Part shown: positions 43,991-56,851 of the stretch, in pieces
How the letters are laid out: the number at the start of each line of letters is the position of its first letter
Numbering within the stretch: position 1 is the stretch's first letter
DNA from: Camarhynchus parvulus
Lineage: Eukaryota; Chordata; Aves; Passeriformes; Thraupidae
Direction of reading: 5' to 3'
NCBI RefSeq assembly: GCF_901933205.1
Contig: NC_044590.1
Span: 10,567,501 to 10,631,500, forward strand
DNA length: 64,000 bases
The notes under the pieces: model-generated
The model's input: the letters and a program-made list of their open reading frames with translations, nothing else
What the model was told of the DNA's origin: nothing
Database searches by the model: none
Made by a program: the position numbers and the translations under genes

Positions 43991-46900
43991 TGGCGGGCGT
44001 GTGTGGACAGCCGAGTGGCCTTTGGGGGTGTGTGGGCAGCCGAGTGGCCTTTGGGGGTGTGTGTCGTGAGCTGAGGTCGCTCTCTCGCGTTGATTGCGCC
44101 CTGTTGCATCTTCTGCCGCTGTGGGATGCTGTGCGTGGTTCTTGGGAGCTGCAGCTCACCTGTAGCAGATGGAGTGTGAGTTGTAAGGATGAGGCTCTTC
44201 GTACAGGTTTGTGGGTCTGTCTTGATTTGGAGTTCGGGACAAAAAGAAAGCAGGGTTTTTGTGGATGATACTGTTTATCTGACCAATGCAAAATACAACA
44301 TGAGCTGTTTGGGAGAGGATATCAGGGAAAGGTTCTTCCCCAGAGGGTGCTGGCACTGCCCAGGCTCCCCAAGGAATGGGCACGGCCCCGAGGCTGCCAG
44401 AGCTCCAGGAGAGTTCGAACACCATTCCCAGGGATGCCCAGGGTGGGGCTGTTGGGGTGTCTATGCAGGGACATGAGCTGGGCTCCATGCTCCCAGTGGG
44501 TCCCTTCCACCTCATCTTATTCTTTGAAATGTGGCCAGACCAAAAAGCAGAAAAAGAAAAATAATGGGAAGCTCCTCGGGTTCAAAGTTTAATAGCAGCT
44601 GTGACAGCTTGCAGCAGTTCTGGAGCTGCCACAGTGCCTTGTCAGAGGAGTGTTACTATTTAGCTGGTTGGCATTTGTAAGGATTATTTTTGCTCAAGTT
44701 GTCAACTTTAAACCCAGATAAAAGGATGCAAAGTGACTGAAGTGATTTGCTTTGTGTTCATTTGCAAGTCCTTTATAAAAAAACAAAAAAGTTGTGGTTT
44801 GGGACTATATTGGAGAATAATGTGTGTCTTTATTAATCTATTCATAGCTTAAAAGATGAGATCACTTCTGAGAGACTGTTTGGGGTGAAGTTGTGGATTA
44901 CAGCAGGACCTAGAGAGAAGTTCAGTGCTGATGAGGTAAGAAGTCAATAATTGTTTTCAAGTTAGTTATGTTTTAAAATTTGCTTAAGTAGAGAAGAACA
45001 AGGCAGAAGACTTTGCTGCTTTAAATGAGTTCATATACATTGGAATTTGAATGTTTTTCTTATAGGGCAAAGTTAAATGCAGGCAGTCAAAACAATTCCT
45101 CTCCCCTCATCTCAATATAACTTCATGCAGTTTTGTGTATATTTTCTCATGTTTGTTTGTTTGTTTTCTGGATCTTTGTTGATTTCTAGTTTTCCGTTCT
45201 GAAGAAATTCCTGGAGGATGGTGGGGCCATCCTGGTGATGCTGAGAGAAGGTGGAGAGTCCCGGAATGGCACAAACATTAACTTTTTGTTAGAAGAATAT
45301 GGGATCATTTTCAACAATGGTAATGGGGCTCACTGCTACCTTTAGTCATCAATTTGAAAATTGGAAAGAGCAGGTTCAGCCTTTGTGGATACAAGCCAAG
45401 CAGATCTTTCTCACAAAGTATCTTTTGATCTAAAAGATTTTTTTATTTAAATCTGCATGCACATGGCAAGGTAATATTGGAGCACAGCAAAGGCTTTCCA
45501 TGGACAGAGTACATGGGCAACTTGGCCATTTCCATTCCTTTACTGTAGTTGTTAGTTTTAATTTACTAAAAAAAAATATTAGGGAAATTTCTTGGTTAAA
45601 AAGCCATTAATTTAGAACATTTTCCACATGTTTTAAGGATTGAATCACTTAATGCTCATGCTGAATAAGAAGTGGCACTTTTCTTTAGCAGGCCAATAAA
45701 ATGTCATTCATTAGTTTTGTGGTGACAATGTGGAAAAAATCCCCAACAACCCAAGGCAAGTGTGTGTCAGTGTACATAAAATATTTGGGGTCTTTGGTGG
45801 CTTCTCTAGACTATGCCTTTTTTTGCATCAATAGGACTCAATTCATCAAGTGTTTGGAAGATGTATAAAAAATTAGAGTTGTAAAAGTTGATACAGGCTG
45901 CTTTAATGGATCATCTTTTTGTCTTTTTTGCTTTGCAGAAGATGGTGATGTGCTTAACTTTCTGTATTTTTTTTTGAATTTGCAAACATATTCCTATCCT
46001 AAATCTATTCTTTCCAAAAAGAAACAGCAGTGAAGGCTGATTTCAGTTCTTTTGGTAGCTAAATGCCAGATTTGTGGTGTTAAAAGCAAACACCCAGGGA
46101 ATCCAAGAGCTAAACTAATTTTTCTTTGCTAAATCTAATACATTGATCAGCTAAGATGTCAATTGATGTATTTTTTCCTTTTTTCAAGATGCTGTAGTAC
46201 GAAATGTGTATTACAAGTACCACCACCCAAAAGAAGCACTAATCTCTGATGGAGTCTTGAACAGGTGAATATTTGGGGTATGTGAATCTTCACAGTAAAC
46301 TCTTGTAAACTGGATTGTTTTCAGTAAGGTTTGTTTTTCAATATCTCATAGGGGAATCAGTGAAGCTGCAAAGAAAACAGTGCTTGAGACAGCAGATGAA
46401 GATGGAAGGGGCCATGACTCACAGTAAGTGTTTTCTCTGAGGAAACTGATGTTAAAATGTGTAGAACACCTCAGAATTGGCAGGTTTGTGATTAGCAGCA
46501 GTACACTGTGCTTATGGTGAGGTTTTTAATGCATTTCTTGTGTTCTTGTGCTTCTTAGGTTATATCTGGAAAGGAGAATCTGTTTAGTAGAGCTTGGTAA
46601 CCTCTGAAGGAGCAGGAGGGATAGGTTTGGAAAGGAATTACTGTTCTCATGACCAGATCTTGTTTGCCTCTAGTTTATGGGTTTCAATTTGAGTTCTGTG
46701 AATCTCTTCAGCCTGCCTGGTACATGCAGGTGCTTATGGAATTCCTGTATTTCCTGCAGAGCTCTCACCTTTGTTTATCCTTTTGGAGCCACACTGAATG
46801 TGATGAAGCCAGCAGTGGCAATCCTGTCCACAGGGTCTGTCTGCTTCCCACTCAACAGGCCTATCCTGGCTTTCTATCAGCATGAGGTATGAGCTGCCTG

Positions 46901-49900
46901 GGGCCCTCCCTGCATTCCCCCTGCCCCACACAAAAATTGTGAGTGGATCTTTCAGGGGTACTTACAAACCCACCTCAGTTTTTGATACATCTGCAAATTC
47001 CAGATGAGCCCAGTGACTCCTGATTTTTTTTTACATATTATAATTATTATAAAAATATTACATATTTTTGTTGACTGGTGGATGTCTTTAATTCTTTAAA
47101 GTTTTGGGGTTTTTTCTGCTGCTTTAGTAATAATTTATTACATAAGATTATTATTAGTTTTGTAAGTACAGCATATTGAATTCCAAGGTTCTTACCTTGC
47201 AACCAGTAGATTTTTCATATGTTGTTTTACTCAAACCTGTTAATTTATAAAAATAAATTCAGAAATTTAATAATAAAGAGTTACAAGCACAGGGTTGATA
47301 TTGTTAATGAATGTGAGCAAGTTAGTGCAGTTTTTTACTATGTAGACAAGTAATGCAATGCAATAACAATTGCTTCTAAAACTGTGATTTGGAAGGAAAT
47401 TTTGCTATATTTTATTCTTTCTTGGTAGAGTAAAGGTGGAAAGATGGCAGCCCTGGGATCTTCCCACATGTTCAGTGACCAGTATTTAGATAAAGAAGAA
47501 AATGGTAAGATCATGGTAAGTTGGAGTTTTTGGGAGTTGTTGTTTTTGGTTTTTTCTTTCTTTAGAAACACCCTGTTGGATCTTCACAACATTTGTAAAG
47601 CATTCCAGGCTCAGCTTCATTTTAGAGCAAGACAGCTATGAAATGGATTCAGTATGGGAATTTTCAGCCAATGCTAAGAGATATTCTTTGATTTATTATC
47701 TTGTTTTTAATATTTTTCATGACATGTTATTTAATAGATTTAATACAAATATTTAAGCATAGTATGAGATTACTTGGATCCTCCTGAAAGTAATTGAGTT
47801 TTGCCCTTCCCCAGGATGTGCTTTTCCAGTGGCTCACAACATCAGATATCCACTTAAACCAGATGGATATGGAAGACCCTGAGGTAAGAGAGCTCCATCT
47901 CGAGGACGTAAAGAGCAGTGGGATCAGCACTGGTCTTGGCACACCCTGTGTTTAGCACAGAGTGGCTGACAGCAGGATGGGTGCTGCTGTTGTTGCAGAA
48001 CCTTTATTCATGGTCTAGGATTGAGTAGACAGATGGCTCAGGTGTAAAAATTAATGGTTCCACTCAGCCTTAGATTGCTATTCATCATCAGATATAATTT
48101 GTGAAAGTCTCTTTCTGAGCTGCCCATGTTTATGAGATGGACTGCTCCAGTGTGATGAGTTTGCACTTCCCTCTGAGCCCTGAGGCAAGAGGAATGTGCA
48201 GGAAGGAAAGGCAGATTTTCTGTATGTGAGCAGGGATCAACCTGTATGTCAGTTTTAGTTGTATACAATGCTGTTTTTATTTGGAAATATCTTTTTGTGA
48301 TTAAATTGTATACTCTGTGTGCATAAAACCCAGCAGTTTTGCACAGTTGATTAGTAAGCTGTCTGTTTTAAAGAATTAACAGAAATCCAAATAAAGCACC
48401 CATTTGTTGGGTAGCTTTACAGCTGAGAAAGAGGTGGCACAGTTACTGATCTAGAGAGCTGCACTGCAAAGGACCATACCTGGTAAAGAGTGAAATAATT
48501 ATTTCTAAGTGAGATTTTCAGTGAGATATGAGGTAGAAAGAGACAATGGGAATGGGTTGGCCATTTCAGATGCCAGGGGTGTGTATCTGTGTGTCCAGAT
48601 TTCAGACTACACCGTGCTCCCAGACACTGCCGCACTCTCCGAGCAGCTGCGAGTGTGCCTGCAGGAAGGAGATGAGAACCCCAGAGACTTCACAAAGCTG
48701 TTTGATACATCCCTTTATCAGCTGGACACAACTGCTCTCCCTTCAGTTATCAAGTCAGCAGCTGTAATTTTCTTATTACTTATTTATTTATTCCATTTGG
48801 TGTTCTGCATCTTCTGTTTGTGCTTAAACTGTGTTTCCTTAAGGGCAGGAAGGACTGAGCATTTTGAATATGGATATACCAGAAAATAGATTTGTGCAGC
48901 ATGGCAATGATGTTTCCTCTTGCTTCTTGTCTTAGCTGTAGTTTCTGGCCCTCTTTTCTCTTTTTTTTTCTGACTACATGAGATTCATTGATTTGATATT
49001 TTGAGAACTGTCTGCAGTGAAATTGGGTACCTTCTGGGGTGATAACTGAGAGCTGCTCATTTTTCCACTTTTGAATTACTTGGCATTTACTGAAAACTGC
49101 ATTTCAGTCACCTCTGCATTTCCCAATAGTTGTTTTGAGATTTATCAGCTGCTCAGTTTTACCAGTTTTTGTCACTATCAGTTTTGTCCATCATAACTCC
49201 CCTGTTACCCAGATCATGTCTAAACACTTTGAGTAGTGGCAGGCTAACATAGATTCCATAAACTCCACTCTACTGGGGACACTTTTTCTTCTTACTCTGT
49301 ATTTCTTGTATTTTCACTAGTTGTGAATTCACAGGAGGGTCTCCCTTCTGATCCCATAAGAAATACTTTTTTTAAAAAATAACTTTTGGTTATTGACTTC
49401 CTTACAAACTTTTTTTTTGTAATCCCAGTTCTGCTTGTTTTGTGCTGGATCACTTTTCCTTCATCTGTGTTCATCTTGCCAAAAGTCAATCGTAGAATTG
49501 AGCTGTGATTTTTTTTTTTAGTCACCTTATATATCCACCTATCATTATCTTTCCCTGTCACAACTTTAATTTTCTCACTGTAGAAGTTATTTATTACTGA
49601 TCTGTAGTTCTCTGAGGTCCTTATAAAATGGACATCCCTTTTTTTTGTGCTGTTACAGTGCAAAACTTTGATGCTGGTGTGTTCACAAAAATCCATCTCT
49701 ATAGCCTGCTAGTGGAAATAGATGTGGTATCATGTTTTTCCTCATACTTGGAATTTTTCTGTGCTGCAGAGCTTATGAAGAGCTGAATATGAAACATGAA
49801 CCCCTTGAACTCATTCAGCCTGAATTTGAGACTCCACTACCTGTCCTCCAGCCAGCTGTGAGTAATTTTCTTGCTTGTATATTACAGGGAGAACCTTTCT

Positions 49901-52384
49901 CCATGAGGGTTGGACTTGATAATCTTGGATGGCTGTTCCAACCTTAATGAGTCTCTATTTCATTTGTTTCATGCAAAACCTCTGTGTGTCATTTCCATGG
50001 TTCTGTAAAAAAAGTAGTGAGAAATGCTGTAGCAAGAACTAATCACTTGGGAGTTGACTACACTGTAGGGACTATCTTTTAGGAAAGAGCATTCATTTAC
50101 ACTTCTAATTAATTAAAAAATTCAAAATATAGTGTGTGGTACCAAAACAGAATCCTTGTGTGATAAGCCTTTGACTGAGTAGCTGCTGCCTGTCCTGTGA
50201 GGTGCTGGCTCAGCCTTCCCAGTGAAAACAGGATGTGGTATTTGAGAAAGCTGTGCTGGTGAAGGTACTGCACTGCCTGCTGCCAGGGAGGACCAGTCTG
50301 TCCTGCTCTGCCTCCATCTCCCAGATCCTCAGGGGAAGCAGAAAGTGGAGCATCAGTCTTTTACAGCAGGAGCTGATCAAACTTTAACCAGCAAAGTTTG
50401 GGCTGACAGCAGCAACATGAGCTATGGGGTGTCAAACTCATTTCAGAAGGCAGGAATCTCTGAGTATCTGAATTTTGCCATCATTGTCCAGTCCTGCTTT
50501 ACCCTGGCCACTGAGAAAACATCACTGGGATCCTTTAGAGCTTCAGGAGTGCAACTGAAAGTGGTGTCTCCTTCACTGCTTTTTAAAAACCCAGGTGTTG
50601 TGACATAAATGGTGCCTGCATGAAACAAAAAGTACTCTGACCAGAATTTATGTCAATATGTTTTCAGGGTGAGCTGTTAGGGCCAATTTAGTTCCTAAGC
50701 TCTCAGCCGTCACCTGGGTCTCATGGAGCAAAACTGAAACTGCAAATGAGAATGTCTAGTTGGGATGCTGGATGATAATTCTGGCATACATGTGGTTAAA
50801 TTCTTTTGGAATGTTCAGTTATTTTTACAATATAAAAATGGGATTTTGAAATGGTTCCACTTGGTTCCATGGCTTTGGAGTTGCTTTTGACTTTTTAAAG
50901 GGTTTCTTCAAATCCAATATAAGTTCAAAATTGTTGTCTTAGGGATCTATAAAGTATAAGAAAAATATGTGGCAATCAACCATGCTGCTTTTTCTCTCTC
51001 CAAGGTTTTTCCACCTGCATTCAAAGAATTGCCTCCTCCTGCTCTGGAGCTGTTTGACTTGGATGAAACCTTTTCCTCAGAGAAAGCACGTCTTGCAGAG
51101 ATCACGAACAAATGTAAGTGGAGCAGATTGTTTGCACATTTAAAATAAAAGTCCGGGTTTTTTTAGGGGAAAATTGCTATATTTAATTCTAATGCATGGA
51201 CCTCATTTGGGAAAATCTACTGCTCTTATCCTGATCTAAGAAATTGAAAGGCTTTGGAAATTAATAGTGCAACTTTATGTACCATGAAATTATATTTTGT
51301 CTGTTACATGGCATTTTATCATGCTTTTGCCTGCTGTTTCCTATATTGTACATAAACTGCTTTGTGCACTCTGGCTGATAAATTTCACATCCTTTTTATG
51401 CTTTGAAGTTAAAATGTTAAGATTATTCTAAACGCATAAAGATAAGCAGGTACTGGCTGCAGGAATTACATCATGGCTAGTCCACTCAGCTTAGTGATGG
51501 GACTGAACCTCCCAGGATACCAACAGCAAATAGAGATTCAGAGCAGGTTTTTGGCCAGCTGCTCCAGATGTGTGACACTCACCTGCCTTGTTTCCTGGGT
51601 GCTTGTTCAGGCACTGACGATGACCTGGAGTTCTACGTGCGGAAATGCGGCGATATCCTGGGAGTGACCAGTGAACTCCCAAAGGAAAAGCAAGATGCCA
51701 AATACATCCTGGAGCACATCTTCTTCCAAGTGGTTGAGTTTAAGAAACTGAATCAGGTATTTTTAATAACAATTGCAAGTGAGTAGTTGGTAGTAGCAGT
51801 AGTGAGGGTGGTGTGTCATTGTAGCAGCTACACTTGTCACAGGCAAGAGGTGATGCAAGACGTTAGCTGTGCAATAAATGAGACCAGTGAAGTGTGATCC
51901 AGAGTACTTATGGCTGTTAATCTCCATAAAACCTGTACTGCTCAATTTATTAAGTCTCTCATTTATTTTAATTGGGGGATTAGTACGTGCAAGTGTAGTT
52001 TGTAATTGCAGCTAAATCCAGTTCATTACTGGTGCCTGAGTGAGAGCAGGGAGTCCTCAGGAGTGTTCCCAGCTCTGGCCAGTGCTGCAGTGCAGAGGTG
52101 ACCAGCATTGTTCCTCAGGAGCTGCACTGAAATGCAGCTGTGCTGAAAGAATTCTTCATAGCAAATTTAATACTTCAAAGTGTGTTTGAAGCGTATTGGC
52201 AGAGCTGCAGTTTGTGCTAACATGAATTGCCTGTTTCACATGTGATCTAGTTAAGCCAAAAATCTTACAGTTCTACCCTGTTATTAAAACTCTTTTTTCG
52301 TCTTTTTTTTTTTCCCTTCCTTTTCCCTTACTTAAGGAACACGATACTGACCCAAGTGAAGCTGGATTCCAGAACAGTACCTGA
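43839..52384 (+). CDS. IFT52: Intraflagellar transport protein 52, complete
   Basis: Core subunit of the IFT-B complex needed to build and maintain cilia. Thirteen coding exons: 43839-43957, 44848-44935, 45190-45319, 46189-46264, 46352-46423, 46760-46886, 47429-47515, 47815-47883, 48599-48753, 49770-49857, 51005-51113, 51611-51756, 52337-52384. They total 1,314 bases, i.e. 437 residues plus stop, the same length as human. Recognised blocks include GVKLWITAGPREKF, FLLEEYGI, ALTFVYPFGATL, SVCFPLNRPILAFY, HMFSDQYLDKEEN, QPEFETPLP, LELFDLDETFSSEKARL and DLEFYVRKCGDILGVTS. The start MESGPRNAIVFNASKGE aligns with human MEKELRSTILFNAYKKE. An in-frame ATG at 43770 would add 23 residues but lies in GC-rich leader. 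The exon 9 donor is the weaker GTCAGC. Residues after FKKLNQ differ most from human. Confidence 0.97.
44008..44065. repeat. 29-bp tandem duplication in IFT52 intron 1
   Basis: 'cagccgagtggcctttgggg' starts at 44008 and again at 44037, i.e. two copies 29 bp apart, about 50 bases after the exon 1 donor. Confidence 0.93.
44305..44525 (+). mobile_element. CR1 LINE 3' end, sense, in IFT52 intron 1
   Basis: Sense CR1 wording is clear: 'ggttcttccccagagggtgc', 'tggcactgcccaggctcccc', 'ggaatgggcacggccccgag', 'gggtcccttccacctcatct' and the tail 'tattctttgaa'. The fragment is truncated and non-coding. Confidence 0.92.
49888..49948 (+). mobile_element. Short CR1 LINE 3' fragment in IFT52 intron 10
   Basis: 'agggttggacttgataatct' then 'tggatggctgttccaacctt' and 'aatga' is the extreme 3' end of CR1. 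It begins about 30 bases after the exon 10 donor. Confidence 0.8.
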
Positions 52385-54595
52385 GATAGACCTTTTAGGG
52401 AAAGTATATTTTTCCATTTTTAAAGTCTCTCTTCTCGGTGTATTGATTGGGACTGTCTCAGTAGTTCACTGGATGCTTGGATCATTTATATGTGGTAGTT
52501 CAGATAATTAATGCCTTCTGGGGAACTGCTTGTATTTCACAAGCACTTTCCAAAGAATTTCTTATTTTTCTACTTCTTTATTGAAACTGTAATTTTTTAA
52601 TATATTAAAAAAGTAATATACCAAAAAAATGTGGTTTGGGTCCTTCTTTCTGGCTCCAGCATTTATTTTTTTGTAGTGAAGTCTTACTATTGGTTCTTCT
52701 GGTATGTGTGAAATCCTTAATTGCACTGTGAGAAGGGTTGTTATTTTGGTTTGTGAACTGAGGACAAAAAATAGAGCCATAATTTTAACAGGAGCTGCTG
52801 AAAATACATTTATCACCCAGAGGCAGCCTTGTCTTGTCTCTCTGCCAAAGACAACTAAGGAGAGGTGAGTTTCTTACTGTAGAAAGAAAACATTTCTTCC
52901 AAGGGAGGGGAGGATTTGAAATTAAGCAATAATGACATTGTTGCAATTGCTTCCTCATAGCAGACTGAAACTACGGAATTTTAAAAAGGACAGCACATGG
53001 ATGAAAACCTTAAGATTTAATGGATCATTATTAAGAAACTGATACTGCGCAGAAACTCATGAATATTTTTACTTCCATTTATTTGATATCTAGCTCACTC
53101 CCTGAGGTAGTGAGTTCAGTAATGCACAGGAGTGGAAATCCAGGTTAAATTCATTGACCGTGAAATGTTGAAGCTCAATGCACAGCAAAAATAGAGTCAA
53201 GGAGATCAGTGGTGAGAAAAAAGATTTGTCAACATCATCAACACCACACCTCTATTGCAAGGATTTTTTTTTATATTAACATGGTGAAATTGCATTATAA
53301 AGACTTTTTTAGCTGTCAGTCTGACACTCAAATTGTTAAATTCTTCCCCCACTCAGGCCTTCCATGACTTCTGTGCTTTACCTTGCTCTGCCATGGTTTT
53401 TAAAATCAGAGCTGCTTTTGGCAAAAAATCTGTTCATCTTTTTATGCCCCCAAAATATCTTTTATTTTACATTTCTTCATGCTTCACATAGCATCTTGGC
53501 GCAGGTTTTTCTAAAGGAGGTGCCCCAAATCTCCTGTTCAGTTGAGATGTGCTAATAAAATGTTAGCAGAAGTGCTTGTATCTCTTCCACTGCAGCCATT
53601 CCCTTTTCACAGCAGCATGTTGGAAATTTTTCATTTATTCCGCTGTTTTCCTTTAAGGCTGTGCTTGTGTTTGTCACCCAGAGCACTTTGTACATTCCAG
53701 CTCCAGATTTACACAACAAGCTTTATCTCTTCTCCTGTGCAGTATCAATAGCAATCAGTCAGCCAGCACAGGCTGCAGCTGAACCAACCCCCTGAGTGCT
53801 TCCCTTGCTAATTTTAGCTCTGGTTTGTACTCCTGTGGGGTGTTTATACTTCAAACTGTAAATAACTTGTTTCCCAGCCCTGTTTCAAGTTGTTTTGTCA
53901 CCTGTTCCTGATGTTGTAACATGGTTTAAAAGAAGCCATGTGAGCAGCCAGGGGATACAAGCAGCTCCCTGTTTTCTGGGTGTCTCTGAGGCCTCTCTGA
54001 CAGCTGAAGAACAAATTTTTCTTCACTGAATCGATGTTTTTTTTGCTAGTGTGGAATACATGTAGCTCTTACCTCTCTTTCAAAGCTGTTTCTTTGGCCC
54101 TCTGGAAGTATTTAAACTTACTTTGTAACTAGAAACACTTTAGTCGTGGGAGTGTGATACATGTAAAATTTATGGCTGACAGACAGAATTTCAAAGGAGT
54201 ACAAGTAGGTGAGTGCTTTCAAGAGGTGAGGTGAGGCCAGGGGGAGCAGGTTGGGAAGGTAGCTAATGAGGGAGTTTATATATTAAGAAATTATTACTGT
54301 GATTCAGAAAAGTTAGTTACAAGCAACTCTTGCTGCTTTCTCTTTTTGTCTGTGTCCTCTCGTGCAGCATAACTGATTACCCCTTAATCTGCCCCTAAAA
54401 GAAGAGGGGGACAGTACATTGGTTATTCAGCAAACCATAAATGTCCTGAAAAGTGGTTTTAGCAAGTTCCTCCTCCCTTCCTTTGCTGTAAGCAGGGACA
54501 GGAGAGGAAAATCAGGATTGTGTGAATGGGGTGAGATCTAACAGGGAGTGTGAAAAATCTCTAATGGGTGGGTGCGATGGCCTGGGCTCCTTTCC
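52385..54595. other. IFT52 3'UTR, then intergenic sequence without a recognised gene
   Basis: The stop codon is followed by AT-rich DNA. ATTAAA at about 52604 is a possible polyadenylation signal, for a 3'UTR of about 240 bases. Beyond it, to 54.6 kb, no exon, repeat family or RNA gene was recognised. Confidence 0.5.
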
Positions 54596-54599
54596 TTCC

Positions 54600-54990
54600 C
54601 TCAGAGCAGGGGTTGGATGTGACAGAGGAAATCGTCCCTGCGCGGTGGCCGGGACAAGCAGTGACATGAGGCAGGCGGGTGCCGGGCCGGGGGTGCCCGG
54701 GGGCCGCTCCCCGCTCCTCGGCTGTGCTTTCCCGGTGCGCCAGGAGAGGGATGCGCGGCCCCGCCCGCACTCCCGGCGGGCAGCGCCGGCCCCGCAGCCA
54801 TGGCCCCAGGGCTGCAGCCGCGTCCCGCCGCCCCTTCCCCGCCGGGACCCGCCCCGAGCCCTCCGCCAGGTAACGGGGACGGGCGGGCGGGGGCTCGGGC
54901 ACGGCCAGCTCGGGGGATTCTGCCTCTGGCGGTGCCGGAGCGGGCTGCACCAGCCCCGGGTGTTCAGGGGGCTCCGCTTCAGGCCGGGAG
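54600..54990. promoter_or_regulatory. Orphan CpG island with a plus-strand first-exon-like segment
   Basis: CpG-dense DNA contains an ATG at 54800 in good context (GCAGCCATGG) and a donor at 54870 (CCGCCAG|GTAACG). The short frame between them is proline-rich (starts MAPGLQPRPAAPSPP). No downstream exon was recognised. The plus-strand frame also stays open without splicing to 55429. The island lies about 40-430 bases beyond the 3' end of the minus-strand gene below, so it may start an antisense or non-coding transcript. Confidence 0.45.
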
Positions 54991-55033
54991 GGCAGCGAGA
55001 GTCAGAGACCACCAGCAGAGAGGCGTTTGTATC

Positions 55034-55039
55034 TTTATT
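55034..55039 (-). terminator. Polyadenylation signal of the minus-strand gene
   Basis: TTTATT on the plus strand is AATAAA on the minus strand. It lies about 245 bases past the stop codon at 55283, a normal 3'UTR distance. Confidence 0.7.
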
Positions 55040-55282
55040 GTGCTAATACAAAACAGAGGGATAGGGGAGGAGGAGCCAGCAAGGCTGCGGCTCTCAGGGG
55101 TGCCATCACCAGCCCAAACATTCCCCATCACCAGTGCCGACTCGGCCACTCCAGGTGGGCAGATTTATCTTGTCACCAGCTGCTGCCATCACCACTCAAG
55201 CCGCTGGCTCCGTCTTCTGTGCTGCAATGTGGATCCCTGCTCCTCGCCGGAGGGGGCAGGCACCCAGCAGCTCCAGCCAGCA

Positions 55283-56620
55283 TCACAGAGCCTGGTGCAG
55301 AAACACAGGGACAGCGTCAGGGTCACTCGGCTGGCTCTCCTGGGTGGCAGACCTGTGGATCAGCGTGGGGTGCTTCTTGAAGGCACCAGGCCAGGCCAGA
55401 GGAATCACCACAGGGGTCTCCAGGGGTGATGTGTCTGGTTTTGAGCATCCCAGTAAGCGTAACTCCTCAGTGCTGACATCGAGGGATGTGCTGGTATCCA
55501 TAAAGGATTTTATTGCCGAGATGTCCCACCTGGGTGCTGGCACTTTCCCAAGGGCTGAGATGTCTCCAGGCAGCTCAGAGCTCTTGAAGAGCAGGCTCTC
55601 CAGTGGTTTGGAGTGCTTGTCTTTCTTGCAAGGCGTCGAGGTGTTCTGCGATGCCACATTCATCAGGCAGCCATCTCTGCTGGGGTGTTCACAGGGCAAA
55701 CCAGACAGCTCAAACGTGGTCTGGCCATGGTGGGCCTTGCAGAAGCAGACAAGACTGAGGTCAGAGATGCTCTGGGTCAGGCTGTGCAGCTCAGTCTTCA
55801 CACAGCTGCTCAGAGACTCCACCTGCTTGACAACACACAGAGAATTGCCACTTGCTGTGTTGTCCAAGTCCACGGGAAGCTCCCAGGTGTCTTGTTTGAG
55901 CTCCCAGGTGTCGTGTTTGGAAGCACTGCTAGAGTCCCTGTAATAGCTCACAACAGGAGAAGAACAGCTATGGCTGGAGGAGCTGGCCAAGAACCCATTT
56001 TCCAGGATTTCCTTTCTGGTCAGAATGCTGGTACTGTGCCTCTGGGTGGACAGCATGGTGCAGAATCCAGCAGCTCTCTGGCTTCTGGAGAGAGATCAGG
56101 ATAAACCTGTTACTGTTCACTACTATTCACCAGTGGATTACAGACTTACAGTAGCAGGACCACTCTTGGCAAAATCCTCTCTCAGTCTTGCGAGGAGCTG
56201 AGCAGGATCCGGGGCATGTAAGAGGCCATCCAGTCTATCACTCTCTTTTAGAGTAAAACAGTTCCACCCCAGCCTGTTAGCTGCTCAAAGGTCATAGTAG
56301 CATCTTCCTAAAGTTGTATTTATTTCAGCTCAGCCTGGATATCACTACTCTTAGCTTTATACAGGGGATAGAGGCATTTTATCCTCACTCCTGCAGTCAG
56401 ATGGCCCAGCTAATTATAGCCTTCAAGCTATAATTAAGTCCCTTTGAGGAGGAAGCACCAAAACCAGGCTCTGGCTAGGATGGGAGAGGTTGAGGGTCAG
56501 CTCTCATCTTACTTTAAGTCCTATACAGGATAACCCTCACCTCCAGCTCCTTCCTGAGGGACTGGGTAGGCCAGGGAAGGGGATGGCTGTACTCCAAACC
56601 CAGCTTTGCTCTGAATCCAT
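55283..56620 (-). CDS. Unrecognised three-exon gene, serine-rich protein of about 332 residues
   Basis: Read on the minus strand: exon A 56620-56541 (ATG in AACATGG; MDSEQSWVWSTAIPFPGL..., donor GTGAGG), exon B 56273-56150 (acceptor TAACAG, donor GTAAGT; ...DGLLHAPDPAQLLARLREDF...), exon C 56077-55283 (257 open codons after an internal Met at 56056). A-B join in phase exactly. B-C is in frame only with the acceptor GAAGCCAG at 56078; the pyrimidine-rich acceptor 7 bases earlier (CTCTCTCCAG, exon from 56084) shifts frame and ends soon, unless translation starts at the exon C ATG (CACCATG). The protein is Ser-rich with no membrane segment. It has a doubled DTWEL motif (about 124-135) and a Ser-Thr-Pro (about 215-217) that fits a polo-box docking site. 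No family was recognised and no function is proposed. Confidence 0.75.
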
Positions 56621-56796
56621 GTTAAACAGCCCCTGAATTTACTGTAATGGGGCTGTATAGTCAGTCTAGAAGGAAAGTCTTCTTTAAGAGATTAAAACCT
56701 GCTTTTTTCTTTTTCATTTAAGAAATAAATGAAGGAATAAGAAAACAGAATAAATAGTACCTTCAGCTCCTGTGAAGACCCTTTGATGTTCTTGAT

Positions 56797-56851
56797 CCTT
56801 TTCTACTAGTGTTACTTACAGCAGTTTTATAGTTCTGGTAATTAATTAACA
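56797..56851 (-). promoter_or_regulatory. Possible TATA promoter of the minus-strand gene
   Basis: On the minus strand a TATAAAA (56831-56825) follows the palindromic homeodomain-type site TTAATTAATTA (56850-56839 region). It would start transcription near 56797, about 175 bases before the ATG. A donor-like GTAAGT at 56819-56814 offers an alternative as the end of a non-coding first exon. Inference from motifs. Confidence 0.35.
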
